Below are positions 52,801-61,047 of a stretch of 64,000 nt of DNA, one piece after another. Both the position numbers and the translations under genes were made by a program. Numbering within the stretch: position 1 is the first letter of the stretch; every line of letters starts with the position of its first letter. The notes beneath the pieces were generated by a model, which saw only the letters and a program-made list of their open reading frames with translations, was not told the origin of the DNA and did not search any database. Source of the stretch: Vulcanimicrobiota bacterium (GTDB lineage: Bacteria; Vulcanimicrobiota; Xenobia; Xenobiales; JADMJV01); assembly GCA_017307785.1 (NCBI GenBank), contig JAFKGI010000014.1, positions 1 through 64,000 of the forward strand, written 5' to 3'.

Positions 52801-55800
52801 TCCCGATCAGCGCCTCGCATTCAGCGCCGGGCACAAACAAATCGCGAGGAGTCCGCGGCGCTCCCAGGGCGTCCGGCAACCACGAATGGCTACGATATTC
52901 CGGCACCTGTTGCAGCACTTCGTCGCCGTGGCGACGGTAGAGCGCTGCCAGAATACGGGACAGCACCAGGGCCCCGGCTGCCCGCCTCGGCTTCTGGAAG
53001 ACCGAACGCAGCATGTCCCAGGAGGGCTCTGAAGCCAGACCCAGCGCGCGCAACAACCGAACCTGTGCATCGTTGTAGTGCTGACTGACCAGGTGTTCGT
53101 CCAGGAATTCTTCCAATCCCAGCTCCGGGTCGGGCCAGAGCACTTGAGAGGCCTGACGGTAGCGGCCACGCCGGTCCAGCACCGGGAAGTCTTTTCCGAG
53201 CAGGGCCGGCCGGTCGGAAAACTCCTCGGCCAGATACACGAACAACAGTTGAGCACGCTCCTTTTGGCCGCGGGCGGCCGCCTCTCGATAAGCCGGCAGG
53301 AGATGGCTTTCCAGGAGCTGGCGAGGTTTGCTTTGCCCCAACCCCAGTTGCCGTGCCAGCGCCGACTGCACTTGCTCCGGGATCTCGCCGTGGGGATACC
53401 AGTCGACCCCCAGATCCGGCAGACCGGCGTCCAGCACCAGGTCTTCGGCGGGCAGCAGGCGGCTTCCGCGAGTCAGCCAGAAGGGATGGCTCGCCAGGAG
53501 TCGGCGGCTCGCGGCATCGGCAAAGACCTCGCTCTCCTGCTTCACCAGCCAGTCGTAAAAACTACGACGCAAGTCGGGAGAAGAACTCCAGGTTTCAGCA
53601 GGGAGCCGGCTCAGGCCCGCCAGCACTTCCGACATCGGCAAGGGGCGGGTGGCCACCGTGCGCATGGGGGTCACCTGAGCCAGCAATTCAGCGGACAACA
53701 GCGGCATGGTCGTCAGGGCGCAAGAATACAGGCGCTCGGGGCGCAAACAACCAAGACCGTCCACCAGCGGCAGCCCGTCCAGTCGTTCGGCCACCTTCAG
53801 TACCTGCTCGGGTGTCTGGAGAAAGTCCGGCTGCTCCAGCAGTGGACGGCCCGGGCGTGCTTCCAGGGTCAAGCGCAGTCGCAAAAGCTCTGAGGAGGTT
53901 CGTGGCTTCAGGAGCGTGCAGAAACTCTGCCAGGCGGCCGGACTCAGTTCCCAATCGCGCGTGTCCATGAGTTCGCGCAGGTCTCCCAGTTCGGCCACCT
54001 CCTCGGCCAGCAGGCGCCGCCCGGAAAGTGCGGGCCAGAGTGGCAGTCGATTGAGTTCCGGTCCCTGGAAATCCCGTGCGGCCAGCAGCTTCAGGAACTG
54101 CAGCAGTTGCGACTGGGTCCAGCCCGGCGGATCCTGGCCATAGAGGGCCAGGGCTTCCGGAATTCCCGCCGGTTTGCGCAGGGCGGCGGCGGCCAATTCC
54201 TCCGCCCAACCCCGGATTTCGGCGGGCGGCGCTTCGCGGAACGGCAGGCACACGGCTACTTCGGGTTCCACCAGAGCCCACTCACCCAGCGGGCGGTCCG
54301 GGAAGAGCGGTAGCGCCAGCAATTGCTCGGCCTGGGCCCGGCTGAGTTCGCCCGCCCGGGATGCCAGATATTGCAACACCGGCCTGGGGTCGTCCAGGCG
54401 CACCGAGGCCAGGTCCTGAACCAACTGATTCAGGCCGACCTCCGGCAGGCGCTCGGCCAGGCCCAGCCGCGATAACAATCGCTCACTCTCGGGCCCCAGG
54501 AAATGTCGATGCAGCGAGCCTTCATAGAGGGCCCGCAGCGCCGATGATTCCGCCCGATGCATCTGGCCCAGCGGCGCCATCTGGCCGCGGTCGTCGGGCA
54601 ATCGCGCTTGAGCCAGCAGGCGGCGGGAGTCGCCCGCATTGATTTCGTCGGCGTGCTCGATCAGGTAGGCCAGAGCCGCATCCGACTGTTGGCCGCGGCC
54701 CATGGCTTCGAGCACGGCGGCCACGCCCACCGGTTCGGGAGTCAAAGAACGAACGTGGGCTCGCTCCCAGAGATCGGCCGGCAGGAAGGAGAGCTCGGGC
54801 AGCAGCTGGGGAACCTGCGGATGGGCTGGACGCAGGCGCGCTGTCGGGCCCACCAGGGGGCGGTCCGGCCAAAGGGGTCGCTCGGCCAACTGCCTGAGCA
54901 GAGCCTCGGGCACTTCGCGAAAGCCCACTTCCAACAGGTCATGGGGAATCTCCAGGACTCGGCCCGCCAGCAAATCCTGGACCAGAGTCGCCCAGTCCAG
55001 CCGGGGCGGATTCCAGTCGGCGTATTCTTGATCGAGCAGTGGCCGGCGCAAGCGGTAGAAGTCCGCCAGCAAAGGCTCGACGCAAAAGCAGGCCTGTTCC
55101 AGCGACTGGAGGCCGAACTGTGTGCTGAATAGGGGAAGACTGCGGGCTCTCTGGCGTATTTCCAAGGGACCGCCGCCGAGAATCTCCAGGCAAACTTCCG
55201 GGTCCGCCTGAATCGTCCCCGCTTCCAGTCGTTCCAGCAGATCCGCCGGCCCCAGCCGTTTCAGCGCCAGAGCTTCGAACAGGCCGTGCTCATCCCACTC
55301 GGCCGGAATCAGCTCCTCGGCCGGCCAGAACTTGCGCAAGCGCTCCTCGGCCCGAGCCAGTTGCTGGAGTGGACGACCGTGAAAGAGGGGGAGAGCCCAG
55401 AGTCGGTCGCTCAGTGCTTCCACCTCCGGGAGCAGCAACCGAAAGAGCAATCCCAGGTTGCCGGGCCGCACGCCTCGTTCCAGTTCGGAGACCAACGCCG
55501 CGAGATCAAAGACCTGGCACTGCAGGGTCTGTTCAGCCACCTGGCGAGCGCGCCCGTCCGGTGCCCAGAGCGGCAGCGGCAGCTCCAGTTCGAGCATCTC
55601 CGGCCGTGCCAGTCGGGTTTGCCTGGGCACCCGCCCGCCGGGAAGACAGGGCTGGTCGGCAAAGAGCCTGCCAACCGCCTCCGGCAAGAAAGCGAAAGGG
55701 CCCTGGGCTTCCCCGGGCAGAGGCAGTTGCTCCAGGGCTTTCAAACGCAGCAACGCCGCCGGGATTTGTTGCAGGATCCATTCGTTCCAGGCGGACTCGG

Positions 55801-56785
55801 GATGGATACGCTCCCGGTCAACCGGTAGATCGAAGTGGCTGTGCACCAGAAAGCGCAACCCGGACGGTTGATTGGTCGGCAGGTAGCTGTAAATGGTCGG
55901 CGCGCCGGCGGGAGGGTCTACCGCCTCTCCAAGGTCGTTCTGAAAAAGCGCCACCACCAGCCGGGTGCGGTCGGGGCGCCCTGGCTCGCGAGCCGGACCG
56001 GCATAGACGTGCTCGCTCTCGTCCACGCGAAACGCCTGTTGGTCGCGCCGCAAGACTTGAGAACCCCAACGGATCTCCTGCAGGTAGCTCAAGGCCAGCA
56101 GCACGCCCGGATCGAGGGCCGGAATGGCCTGGAAAGGCTTTTTCAGAGGCAACACCAGGGTGGTGCCGTCGCCCCGGATCGGATCGGGACGTTCCAAAGG
56201 TCGCGGAATGCTGACGTCGATGATCTCGAATTGGAAGACTTCCGAATAGATTTGGGGGCGGTCGGTGACCTCGTAGACGGCTTTGAACCCCACTCCGAAG
56301 AAACCGATCTGTTGTTTTTTCTTGGTGGTCTGCCCGATCGAGGTGACTCCGACCACGTCTCGCACGTCAAAGGGCAGGCCATCGTGCCAGACCACGACCT
56401 GGTGATCTTCGAAACGGACCTCGAAGGTGCGGGCCTGGGAATCTTCGGCGTTCTGCAGCAGCTCGAAGAGAAAATGGCCCGGCTGCGTGTAGACCCGCTG
56501 GGATAGCAATTCCTCGGCGTTGCTCAAGGAGATGGCTTTGGGAGCGCGGCTCAACTGCTCCAGGGCCTGCAGGGCCAGTTCCGCCCGCCGCTTTTGTAGG
56601 GATGCATCCAGTCCCCGGGCTGCCCGCGCCGGCAGCAGAGCCAGCGAGCGCTCCGCCGGCAAATCGGCTTCCAGGGCACACAGATAGGCCTCGTAGCTGT
56701 CGGGGTCCAGATGCTTCAGGGTGCGCTCCAGCATGGCGATGACCGCCAGTCGCTGCAGCGAAACCTGGGGCAGCGCTCGCCGCAA
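49838..56785 (-). CDS. giant sacsin-like ATPase with C-terminal transglutaminase-like domain
   Basis: At least 2315 aa. Residues about 80-230 form a GHKL/Hsp90-type ATPase of the sacsin kind: FELLQNAEDSQA (N box), WHDGLPF (G1 variant), GVTSIGQTTKK and IGFFGVGFKAVY (G2). About 1500 residues of Leu/Arg-rich helical modules follow (recurring LP-L-x-x-x-x-R-P-L-L units). A Pro-rich hinge lies near residues 1790-1815, then a domain with a transglutaminase-like triad: Cys2097 (GICYELN), His2133 (PDHIF), Asp2152 (LPLDGTSS). No signal peptide or membrane segment. The given start is a TTG, the outermost standard start; coding character continues upstream (separate entry). A chaperone- or defence-type machine with protein-modifying activity is a guess. 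Confidence 0.85.
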   Translation of the reverse strand: MRRALPQVSLQRLAVIAMLERTLKHLDPDSYEAYLCALEADLPAERSLALLPARAARGLDASLQKRRAELALQALEQLSRAPKAISLSNAEELLSQRVYTQPGHFLFELLQNAEDSQARTFEVRFEDHQVVVWHDGLPFDVRDVVGVTSIGQTTKKKQQIGFFGVGFKAVYEVTDRPQIYSEVFQFEIIDVSIPRPLERPDPIRGDGTTLVLPLKKPFQAIPALDPGVLLALSYLQEIRWGSQVLRRDQQAFRVDESEHVYAGPAREPGRPDRTRLVVALFQNDLGEAVDPPAGAPTIYSYLPTNQPSGLRFLVHSHFDLPVDRERIHPESAWNEWILQQIPAALLRLKALEQLPLPGEAQGPFAFLPEAVGRLFADQPCLPGGRVPRQTRLARPEMLELELPLPLWAPDGRARQVAEQTLQCQVFDLAALVSELERGVRPGNLGLLFRLLLPEVEALSDRLWALPLFHGRPLQQLARAEERLRKFWPAEELIPAEWDEHGLFEALALKRLGPADLLERLEAGTIQADPEVCLEILGGGPLEIRQRARSLPLFSTQFGLQSLEQACFCVEPLLADFYRLRRPLLDQEYADWNPPRLDWATLVQDLLAGRVLEIPHDLLEVGFREVPEALLRQLAERPLWPDRPLVGPTARLRPAHPQVPQLLPELSFLPADLWERAHVRSLTPEPVGVAAVLEAMGRGQQSDAALAYLIEHADEINAGDSRRLLAQARLPDDRGQMAPLGQMHRAESSALRALYEGSLHRHFLGPESERLLSRLGLAERLPEVGLNQLVQDLASVRLDDPRPVLQYLASRAGELSRAQAEQLLALPLFPDRPLGEWALVEPEVAVCLPFREAPPAEIRGWAEELAAAALRKPAGIPEALALYGQDPPGWTQSQLLQFLKLLAARDFQGPELNRLPLWPALSGRRLLAEEVAELGDLRELMDTRDWELSPAAWQSFCTLLKPRTSSELLRLRLTLEARPGRPLLEQPDFLQTPEQVLKVAERLDGLPLVDGLGCLRPERLYSCALTTMPLLSAELLAQVTPMRTVATRPLPMSEVLAGLSRLPAETWSSSPDLRRSFYDWLVKQESEVFADAASRRLLASHPFWLTRGSRLLPAEDLVLDAGLPDLGVDWYPHGEIPEQVQSALARQLGLGQSKPRQLLESHLLPAYREAAARGQKERAQLLFVYLAEEFSDRPALLGKDFPVLDRRGRYRQASQVLWPDPELGLEEFLDEHLVSQHYNDAQVRLLRALGLASEPSWDMLRSVFQKPRRAAGALVLSRILAALYRRHGDEVLQQVPEYRSHSWLPDALGAPRTPRDLFVPGAECEALIGSHGRFYPDLQIGDLLGASLLSRLGLRDHRQVELPEVLEHLKGCSEAHQAVSFRLYQWLEEGLQRGLWPDLRQRLARQNWVYSDDGLWFNHRKVLGTHAFTYFGNRRGYWERGYRSCPTLCNLFEIPGRVEGAVVREFLEEIGAEVQRRGDREVLAGDRALARMLLACYTRLEGSPLDRKLPVILAQLRPGKEKRLVAAEHPGLVCSDTPSLERLFESTGKLLVAQTGNLEQRAAIEAFHGGLKIRNLRDSFRIRLQGEGREVSSECGPGLARLRTCLRSLQAVLPRVRRQREQLAPGGWQNRLNDLHTIRAIEELSVVYELPGVGSAPVGTAAAYHEGELLVNAELVIRADAPLTGLAQGLMPCLYQGPGEEQLVDILEILLPLTSRERMDSYLDARHFPASEEEPANPLRERLAEILDYQLDEKLRERFGELGDWTAERLADARTPAQAARALVGEDNPEATAALEEYFEASSLEQVLQPVAPPPPPPVVSPPAPHPVVRVTEAPAPEGLFTRLRNWFLGPQSEASEGLFNPYTPAQFVGANNATEKLEAAFTRPPASGLFHQPQLLPRPYLYATSLICGQFDPRRQLWLPLPRQQLAGFAPGQPTGRLLPFQGTLQPGLSRLPLPLYSRLHGEIETSTPISVRHGELGEVLVQTQRSVPVRFQVEILSPPRPLEGEVVVPPAWRQPTLEQLPEEVTAFLTAQQGRSAWEKALAAQEFMQTHYAYDAEFGQHPEARKALARPHHGRGHHQLEVLHAGRSSDWLGAGICYELNAMLCELLRRLGLPALLASGWVLDEGFLEHPDHIFTLAVLHSVDGPCLLPLDGTSSTVGPLRQFKRRQPPANPITGKPRMPAQPEGIWGVTGTLRPVDSLELMRNEESELLEAELRRYRQAVELVLRRRGLQASPEVARALRQPGLAHLGVLQASLREMLGAEVAAALLRLLAGDYTSLVSLPPAVAELVRLELAQVRTVPVLQVLPIDPTDPRS

Positions 56786-57055
56786 GACCGGCTCTAGCGC
56801 CGCTCTGCCGGTGAGGAGCTTGAGAACTTTGAGCAGGCTGGTTTCCGGCCATTCGATCCAATGATCGGCCAGTTCCAGAGGATGCTTCTCCAGGAATCCA
56901 GGAGTGGCACATAACCAGGCCAGCGGCGTGGGGTCGGAAAGCTGTGCGCAAGCGGTCAGCAGTTCGGCCGCCGGCGTGCCGGCAGACAGCGCTCGCTCCA
57001 GTTCGAGCTGCTGTTCCGCCAGCGGAAGTCGGGAGAAAGCGCTGCTTAGACTCGT
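56786..57055 (-). other. probable 5' coding extension of the giant gene without a standard start
   Basis: Upstream of the TTG at 56785 the same frame stays open for 90 codons and reads as normal protein (for example AEQQLELERALSAGTP, LEKHPLELADHWIEWP), but contains no ATG, GTG or TTG. An ACG at 57055 (ACG-AGT-CTA-AGC) lies 7 nt after AAGG and overlaps the stop of the oxidoreductase gene by 10 bp; a single C-to-T change would make it ATG. A CTG at 57022 is an alternative. Start at a rare codon or a sequence error are both possible. Confidence 0.55.
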
Positions 57056-57999
57056 AGCAGCACCTTGCCAATGGTGTTGTTACTGCCGACCAGTTCGTGC
57101 GCTTGCTCGGCGTCCTGGATGGCGAAGACCTTGTCGATGATAGGCTTGATTTGACCGCTCTCGAGCAGGGGCCAGACTTCTCTTTGCAGGCCGGCGATGA
57201 TCTGGTTTTTTTCCTCGATCGAGCGGCTGCGCAAAACCGAGCCGCGCAGGCACAGGCGCTTGACCATCATCACCCCCATCGGGAGCGTGCCCTGGGCGCC
57301 TCCCATGAGGCCAATATTGACCAGACGGCCGCGGGGCTTGAGGAGATTGACGTTCATCTCCAGGTAAGAACCACCCACGGGATCGAGGATCACGTCGGCT
57401 CCGCCCCAGCCGCGCACCGCTTCGTCCCAGGGGTCGTGGCGATTGGCGCTGGCCGAAGCGCCCAGCTGCTCGCAATATTCCCGCTTGGCCTGGTCGCCCA
57501 CGGTTACAAAGATGGGATTGCCCCAGGCTTTGCAGAGCTGGATGCAGGCCGTGCCGACGCCGCTGGCTCCGGCGTGCACCAGCACCCGTTCCCCGTCTTT
57601 CAGTTCGCCTTCCAGGCGCAGATTGAGCCAGGCGGTGGCGAAGACTTCCACCACCCCGGCTGCTGTCTCCAGGTCCATCCCCGCGGGCGGCGGCAGCGTG
57701 TGGCCCGCGGGCACGGCCGCATACTCGGCATAGCCGCCGCCGGCCAGCAGGGCGCACACTTCCTGGCCGACCTGGCGGTTGCTGACGCCGGGGCCGACTT
57801 TCTCGATGACGCCGCTGCATTCGAGGCCGAGAATTTCCGAAGCGCCGGGTGGGGGAGGATAGCGGCCCGAGCGTTGCGATAGATCGGCGCGGTTGATGGC
57901 GGTGGCGCGCACCTTGACCAGCACTTCTCCGTCTCTCAGTTCCGGAATGGGCGCGTCCTCCCAGACCAACTTACCGTCACGAATCAAAATAGCTTTCAT
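57046..57999 (-). CDS. NAD(P)H quinone oxidoreductase, PIG3-type
   Basis: 317 aa zinc-independent medium-chain dehydrogenase. RATAINRADLSQRSGRYPPP and GLECSGVIEKVGPGV are typical of the PIG3/QorA branch; the cofactor motif is HAGASGVGTA; the zinc ligands of alcohol dehydrogenases are missing. It likely reduces quinones or reactive enone compounds with NADPH. No ribosome binding site precedes the ATG. Its 3' end overlaps the apparent beginning of the giant gene, so both may be one operon. Confidence 0.9.
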   Translation of the reverse strand: MKAILIRDGKLVWEDAPIPELRDGEVLVKVRATAINRADLSQRSGRYPPPPGASEILGLECSGVIEKVGPGVSNRQVGQEVCALLAGGGYAEYAAVPAGHTLPPPAGMDLETAAGVVEVFATAWLNLRLEGELKDGERVLVHAGASGVGTACIQLCKAWGNPIFVTVGDQAKREYCEQLGASASANRHDPWDEAVRGWGGADVILDPVGGSYLEMNVNLLKPRGRLVNIGLMGGAQGTLPMGVMMVKRLCLRGSVLRSRSIEEKNQIIAGLQREVWPLLESGQIKPIIDKVFAIQDAEQAHELVGSNNTIGKVLLRV

Positions 58000-58043
58000 A
58001 GAGGTGGACTTGGCCTCGTCCGGCCCGCCACCTGCCTACCCAT

Positions 58044-58098
58044 TTGGTTAGAACTCTGGATCCCGGCCCCTCAGTCTGCTAACTTGGTTAGCACTTTG
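58044..58098. repeat. direct repeats and dyad at the SGNH gene start
   Basis: TTGGTTAGAACTCTG (58044-58058) recurs as TTGGTTAGCACTTTG (58084-58098), 13 of 15 identical. The second copy lies in GCTAAC-TTG-GTTAGC (58078-58092), a perfect 6-bp dyad. Probably operator sites. Confidence 0.4.
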
Positions 58099-59013
58099 AA
58101 GAAGATTCTGCTGCGACTTTTCTTGATGACGATCGGACTGGTGGTCGCCCTGACCCTGGCCGAGGTCGGGGTGCGCTACGCCTATCCCGACGGCGGCATA
58201 CCGGCCGCCCACCTGGAATCTGCTTCGTTGGAGGAATACACCAGCGTCCATGAGGATGCCGAGGCCGGCTACTTGCCCGTTCTGGGGCGCGGTGAATATG
58301 ACACCCATGGCTTCCTCAAAAACGACTACGACCTGCAGAAGCGCAAAGGCAAGCGCCTGGTCTTTGCCGGCGACTCCGTGACCCACCGGCGGCGCCTGGT
58401 GGATGCCCTGCGCAAGCTCTACGGCGAGCAGAAATACGAGTATTGGAACGCCGGGGTCGAGAGCTTCAATACCAAGCAAGAGCTGGTGCTTTATAAGCGC
58501 TACAATGCAGTCATCAAGCCCGACGAGTTGATTCTGGAGTTCCACAACAACGATTTTCGCGCCACTCCCCTGTGTGTTCGCGAAGATGGCAAGTTCAAGG
58601 TCTACGAGCCGGGCATGAGCATCAATCCCTGGCTTTTTGAGCACAGCTACCTGTATCGCTGGGCCTGGCCCAAGGCCGATGATCGAAACAAGCGGGCAAA
58701 AGCCGTCTACGACAGTCTGGCCGAGTTCAAGTCCCTGCTGGCCGAACAGAAAGTGGGCTTTCGCATCATCTTGCTGCCGATGTTCAAGCCGATTGCGCAG
58801 TATGACAAGTCCGAACTCTGGTCGCGCGAGCTTTCTTTGCAGTATTTTAAGGAGCTGAACCTGACCTACTTCGACATGTTGCCGGTGGTCGAGGGCGCCC
58901 TCAAAGAAGGCCTGGAGGTTACCGAAAAGCCGGGTGACACCTTCCATCCCAACGACATGATCAGTGCTCGCATGGCCGCCGAACTCAAGCGTCAGGGGCT
59001 GATCGATCTTTAA
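58084..59013 (+). CDS. SGNH/GDSL-type hydrolase
   Basis: 309 aa. A hydrophobic N-terminal segment (LLRLFLMTIGLVVALTLAEVG) acts as signal anchor. FAGDSVTHRRRL carries the nucleophile Ser (block I), WNAGVESFNT the Gly/Asn blocks, LEFHNNDF the Asn of block III and DTFHPNDMI the Asp-x-x-His of block V. So it is an active-looking esterase or acyltransferase outside the inner membrane, perhaps acting on cell envelope sugars. The start is one of two TTG codons (58084 or 58096); the second lies just after the dyad and gives MKKILLRL, so it may be the real one. It meets the convergent lysozyme gene with 4 bp overlap. Confidence 0.83.
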   Translation: MVSTLKKILLRLFLMTIGLVVALTLAEVGVRYAYPDGGIPAAHLESASLEEYTSVHEDAEAGYLPVLGRGEYDTHGFLKNDYDLQKRKGKRLVFAGDSVTHRRRLVDALRKLYGEQKYEYWNAGVESFNTKQELVLYKRYNAVIKPDELILEFHNNDFRATPLCVREDGKFKVYEPGMSINPWLFEHSYLYRWAWPKADDRNKRAKAVYDSLAEFKSLLAEQKVGFRIILLPMFKPIAQYDKSELWSRELSLQYFKELNLTYFDMLPVVEGALKEGLEVTEKPGDTFHPNDMISARMAAELKRQGLIDL

Positions 59014-59675
59014 TTGCTGATATTGAGGTCGACGTCTCCCTGAATTCCCGGCACCCGCCCCATCGGGGTAACCTGCCAGAGGCTCCAGTGAAGGTCTGGA
59101 GACGGCCGCATCATCAAGCTGCGGAGCCAGATGGGGCGCGGAAACTCCCGGTAGACGCCGTAGGCTTCCTCGAATTCGGGCAGCAGGTAAAGAATCAAGG
59201 GGCGCTTGTGGGCCGCTTCCACTTGCTGAATAAAGACTCCCAATTCGCGCACAACGGTCTCGCGGGGTGGGCGAGCGCTGGTATTGCCGCCAAACTCCAG
59301 GTCCACCACCGGCGGCAGGGAATGGGCATCCGGAGGCGCTACCTTCAAGAAGTTGGCGGCCTGATCCGCCCCGGGACGGCGCAGGGTGAAAAAGTGGTAA
59401 GCTCCGCGGCGAATGCCGGCCGCCCCGGCTCCCTCCCAGTTGGCTTGAAAATGGTCGTCGACCCAGTCGCCGCCCTCGCTGGACTTGATGTAGGCGAATT
59501 CGATGCCTGCCGCCTTGACGGTCGGCCAGTCGATTTGCCCTTGATGGGCCGAAACGTCGATGCCTCGATGTTCGCCCTGACGCAGGCGAACGGGATTGCG
59601 CAGCCAGTGCACCAGTCCAGCCACCAGTGCTACCAGGGTCAGTCCGACCAGCATGCGTTTTCTCATCGGTCTCAT
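59010..59675 (-). CDS. GH25-family lysozyme-like glycoside hydrolase
   Basis: 221 aa. The ATG at 59675 is chosen (MRPMRKRM, or 9 bp later MRKRM), followed by a membrane anchor or uncleaved signal (LVGLTLVALVAGLVHWL). GIDVSAHQGQIDW, FAYIKSSEGGDWVD, RRGAYHFF and VVDLEF are the GH25 (1,4-beta-N-acetylmuramidase) motifs, with the catalytic Asp and Glu in DLE and DVS. It should cut peptidoglycan; the single-domain form without cell-wall binding repeats suits a periplasmic housekeeping enzyme. Divergent from the receiver-MBL gene. Confidence 0.88.
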   Translation of the reverse strand: MRPMRKRMLVGLTLVALVAGLVHWLRNPVRLRQGEHRGIDVSAHQGQIDWPTVKAAGIEFAYIKSSEGGDWVDDHFQANWEGAGAAGIRRGAYHFFTLRRPGADQAANFLKVAPPDAHSLPPVVDLEFGGNTSARPPRETVVRELGVFIQQVEAAHKRPLILYLLPEFEEAYGVYREFPRPIWLRSLMMRPSPDLHWSLWQVTPMGRVPGIQGDVDLNISN

Positions 59676-59746
59676 CCTAGGGGGGCCGTGTGTCAGATCG
59701 AAGTCGCCGGAAAGGTCTCGGGCGGATTCAAAAGAAGCGCCCATCC

Positions 59747-60976
59747 ATGAAAAAGCGCATTGCCCTGGTGGACGACGATCCGAGTGTTTTGGAACTTCTC
59801 CAGGTCGTTTTCGAAATGGAGGGACACGAAGTCACCACCTATTCGTCCAGCACGGCGGCGCTCGAGGCGGTCACCCAGGATCCCCCCGACTGTCTGTTGA
59901 CGGACATCATGATGCCGGAGATGGACGGCACGGAATTGACCCGCAGGTTGCGCCGCAATCCTAGTCTCAGTGGGCTGTGCATCGTGGTGGTCTCCGGCAA
60001 GGTCTACGCCGCCGATAAACAACGGGCGCTCGATGCCGGCGCCAACGGGTTCATTCCGAAGACCCGCAGCAATCCGCAGGCCATCGTGGCGGAAGTGATG
60101 GCGCTCATCTCCGAAACGCTGACGATCGGCTTTTGGGGCACTCGCGGGACCATGCCCATGTCCGGTCCGCAGACCCTGCGCTACGGCGGGAATACCGCCT
60201 GCATCAGCCTGACCTTTCCGGACGGACACGTTTTCGTCTTCGATGCCGGCACGGGGATTCACGCGCTGGCGGGAGAGTTGATGGCCCAGGGCAAGAAGCT
60301 GACGGGCACGGTGTTGCTTTCTCATCCTCACTGGGATCACATCAACTTTTTGCCCTTCTTCACGCCTCTCTTCGTGCCCGGCAATCAGTTCGAGATCGTG
60401 GGGGCGGCTCAGGACGGATATTCTTTGGAACAACTGGTGGCCAACCAGATGGATGGAGTGCACTTCCCCATCACCCCTCGCGAGTGGGGAGCTCGCGTCA
60501 GTTATCGCAGTCTGAGCGAAGGAACCTTTGAGATAGGGCCGGCCAAAGTCTCCACCATGCTGCTCTGTCACCCCGGTAATTGCCTGGGTTATCGCGTGGA
60601 ATTTGGAGGGCGCAGGTTTGCCTATGTAACCGACAACGAGCTTTACCCGGAGGATCATGACCTGTTCTCGCCGATCTACGTCAAACGGCTGGGCGAGTTT
60701 GTTGGGGATTGCGACATTCTTATCACCGACACCAGCTACACCGACGAAGAATATCCCAAGCGAATGAACTGGGGACATTCGGCCGTTTCTCGAGTGGTGG
60801 ACCTGGCCAGGGAGGCCGGAGTGAAGAAGCTTTATCTTTATCACCACGTGCCGGAGCATACGGATGAGGACATCGATAGGATGCTGGAACAGGCAAATCG
60901 GCGGGCTGCCGGTTCTTCGCTGGTGTGCAAAGCCGCTCTGGCTCTGGAAACCATTCGACTCAACGCGGAGAGTTAG
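59747..60976 (+). CDS. receiver domain fused to metallo-beta-lactamase fold hydrolase
   Basis: 409 aa from the ATG at 59747. Residues 1-125 are a response-regulator receiver with Asp9-Asp10-Asp11, phosphoacceptor Asp53 (LLTDIMMPEMDG), Ser in VVSGK and Lys in IPKTR. From about residue 130 an MBL-fold domain follows: His193-x-His195-x-Asp197-His198 (SHPHWDHINF), LCHPGNCLGY and TDTSYTDEEY, GHSAVSR, YLYHHVPEH, which place the remaining metal ligands. The fold branch resembles cAMP/phosphodiesterase and PhnP-like enzymes. A signal output by direct enzymatic activity under phosphorylation control is plausible. No kinase is adjacent. Confidence 0.88.
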   Translation: MKKRIALVDDDPSVLELLQVVFEMEGHEVTTYSSSTAALEAVTQDPPDCLLTDIMMPEMDGTELTRRLRRNPSLSGLCIVVVSGKVYAADKQRALDAGANGFIPKTRSNPQAIVAEVMALISETLTIGFWGTRGTMPMSGPQTLRYGGNTACISLTFPDGHVFVFDAGTGIHALAGELMAQGKKLTGTVLLSHPHWDHINFLPFFTPLFVPGNQFEIVGAAQDGYSLEQLVANQMDGVHFPITPREWGARVSYRSLSEGTFEIGPAKVSTMLLCHPGNCLGYRVEFGGRRFAYVTDNELYPEDHDLFSPIYVKRLGEFVGDCDILITDTSYTDEEYPKRMNWGHSAVSRVVDLAREAGVKKLYLYHHVPEHTDEDIDRMLEQANRRAAGSSLVCKAALALETIRLNAES

Positions 60977-61047
60977 GTATTTAGTCCCGGTCAGGAACTG
61001 GACCGAGGGGCGGGGCGTTAGGCCCTGGAGTGTTTTACTCTAAGGGA

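Noticed and set aside
60984..61020. Hairpin CCCGGTC / GACCGAGG after the receiver-MBL gene
   Set aside because: Short imperfect stem without a T tract; not convincing as terminator.
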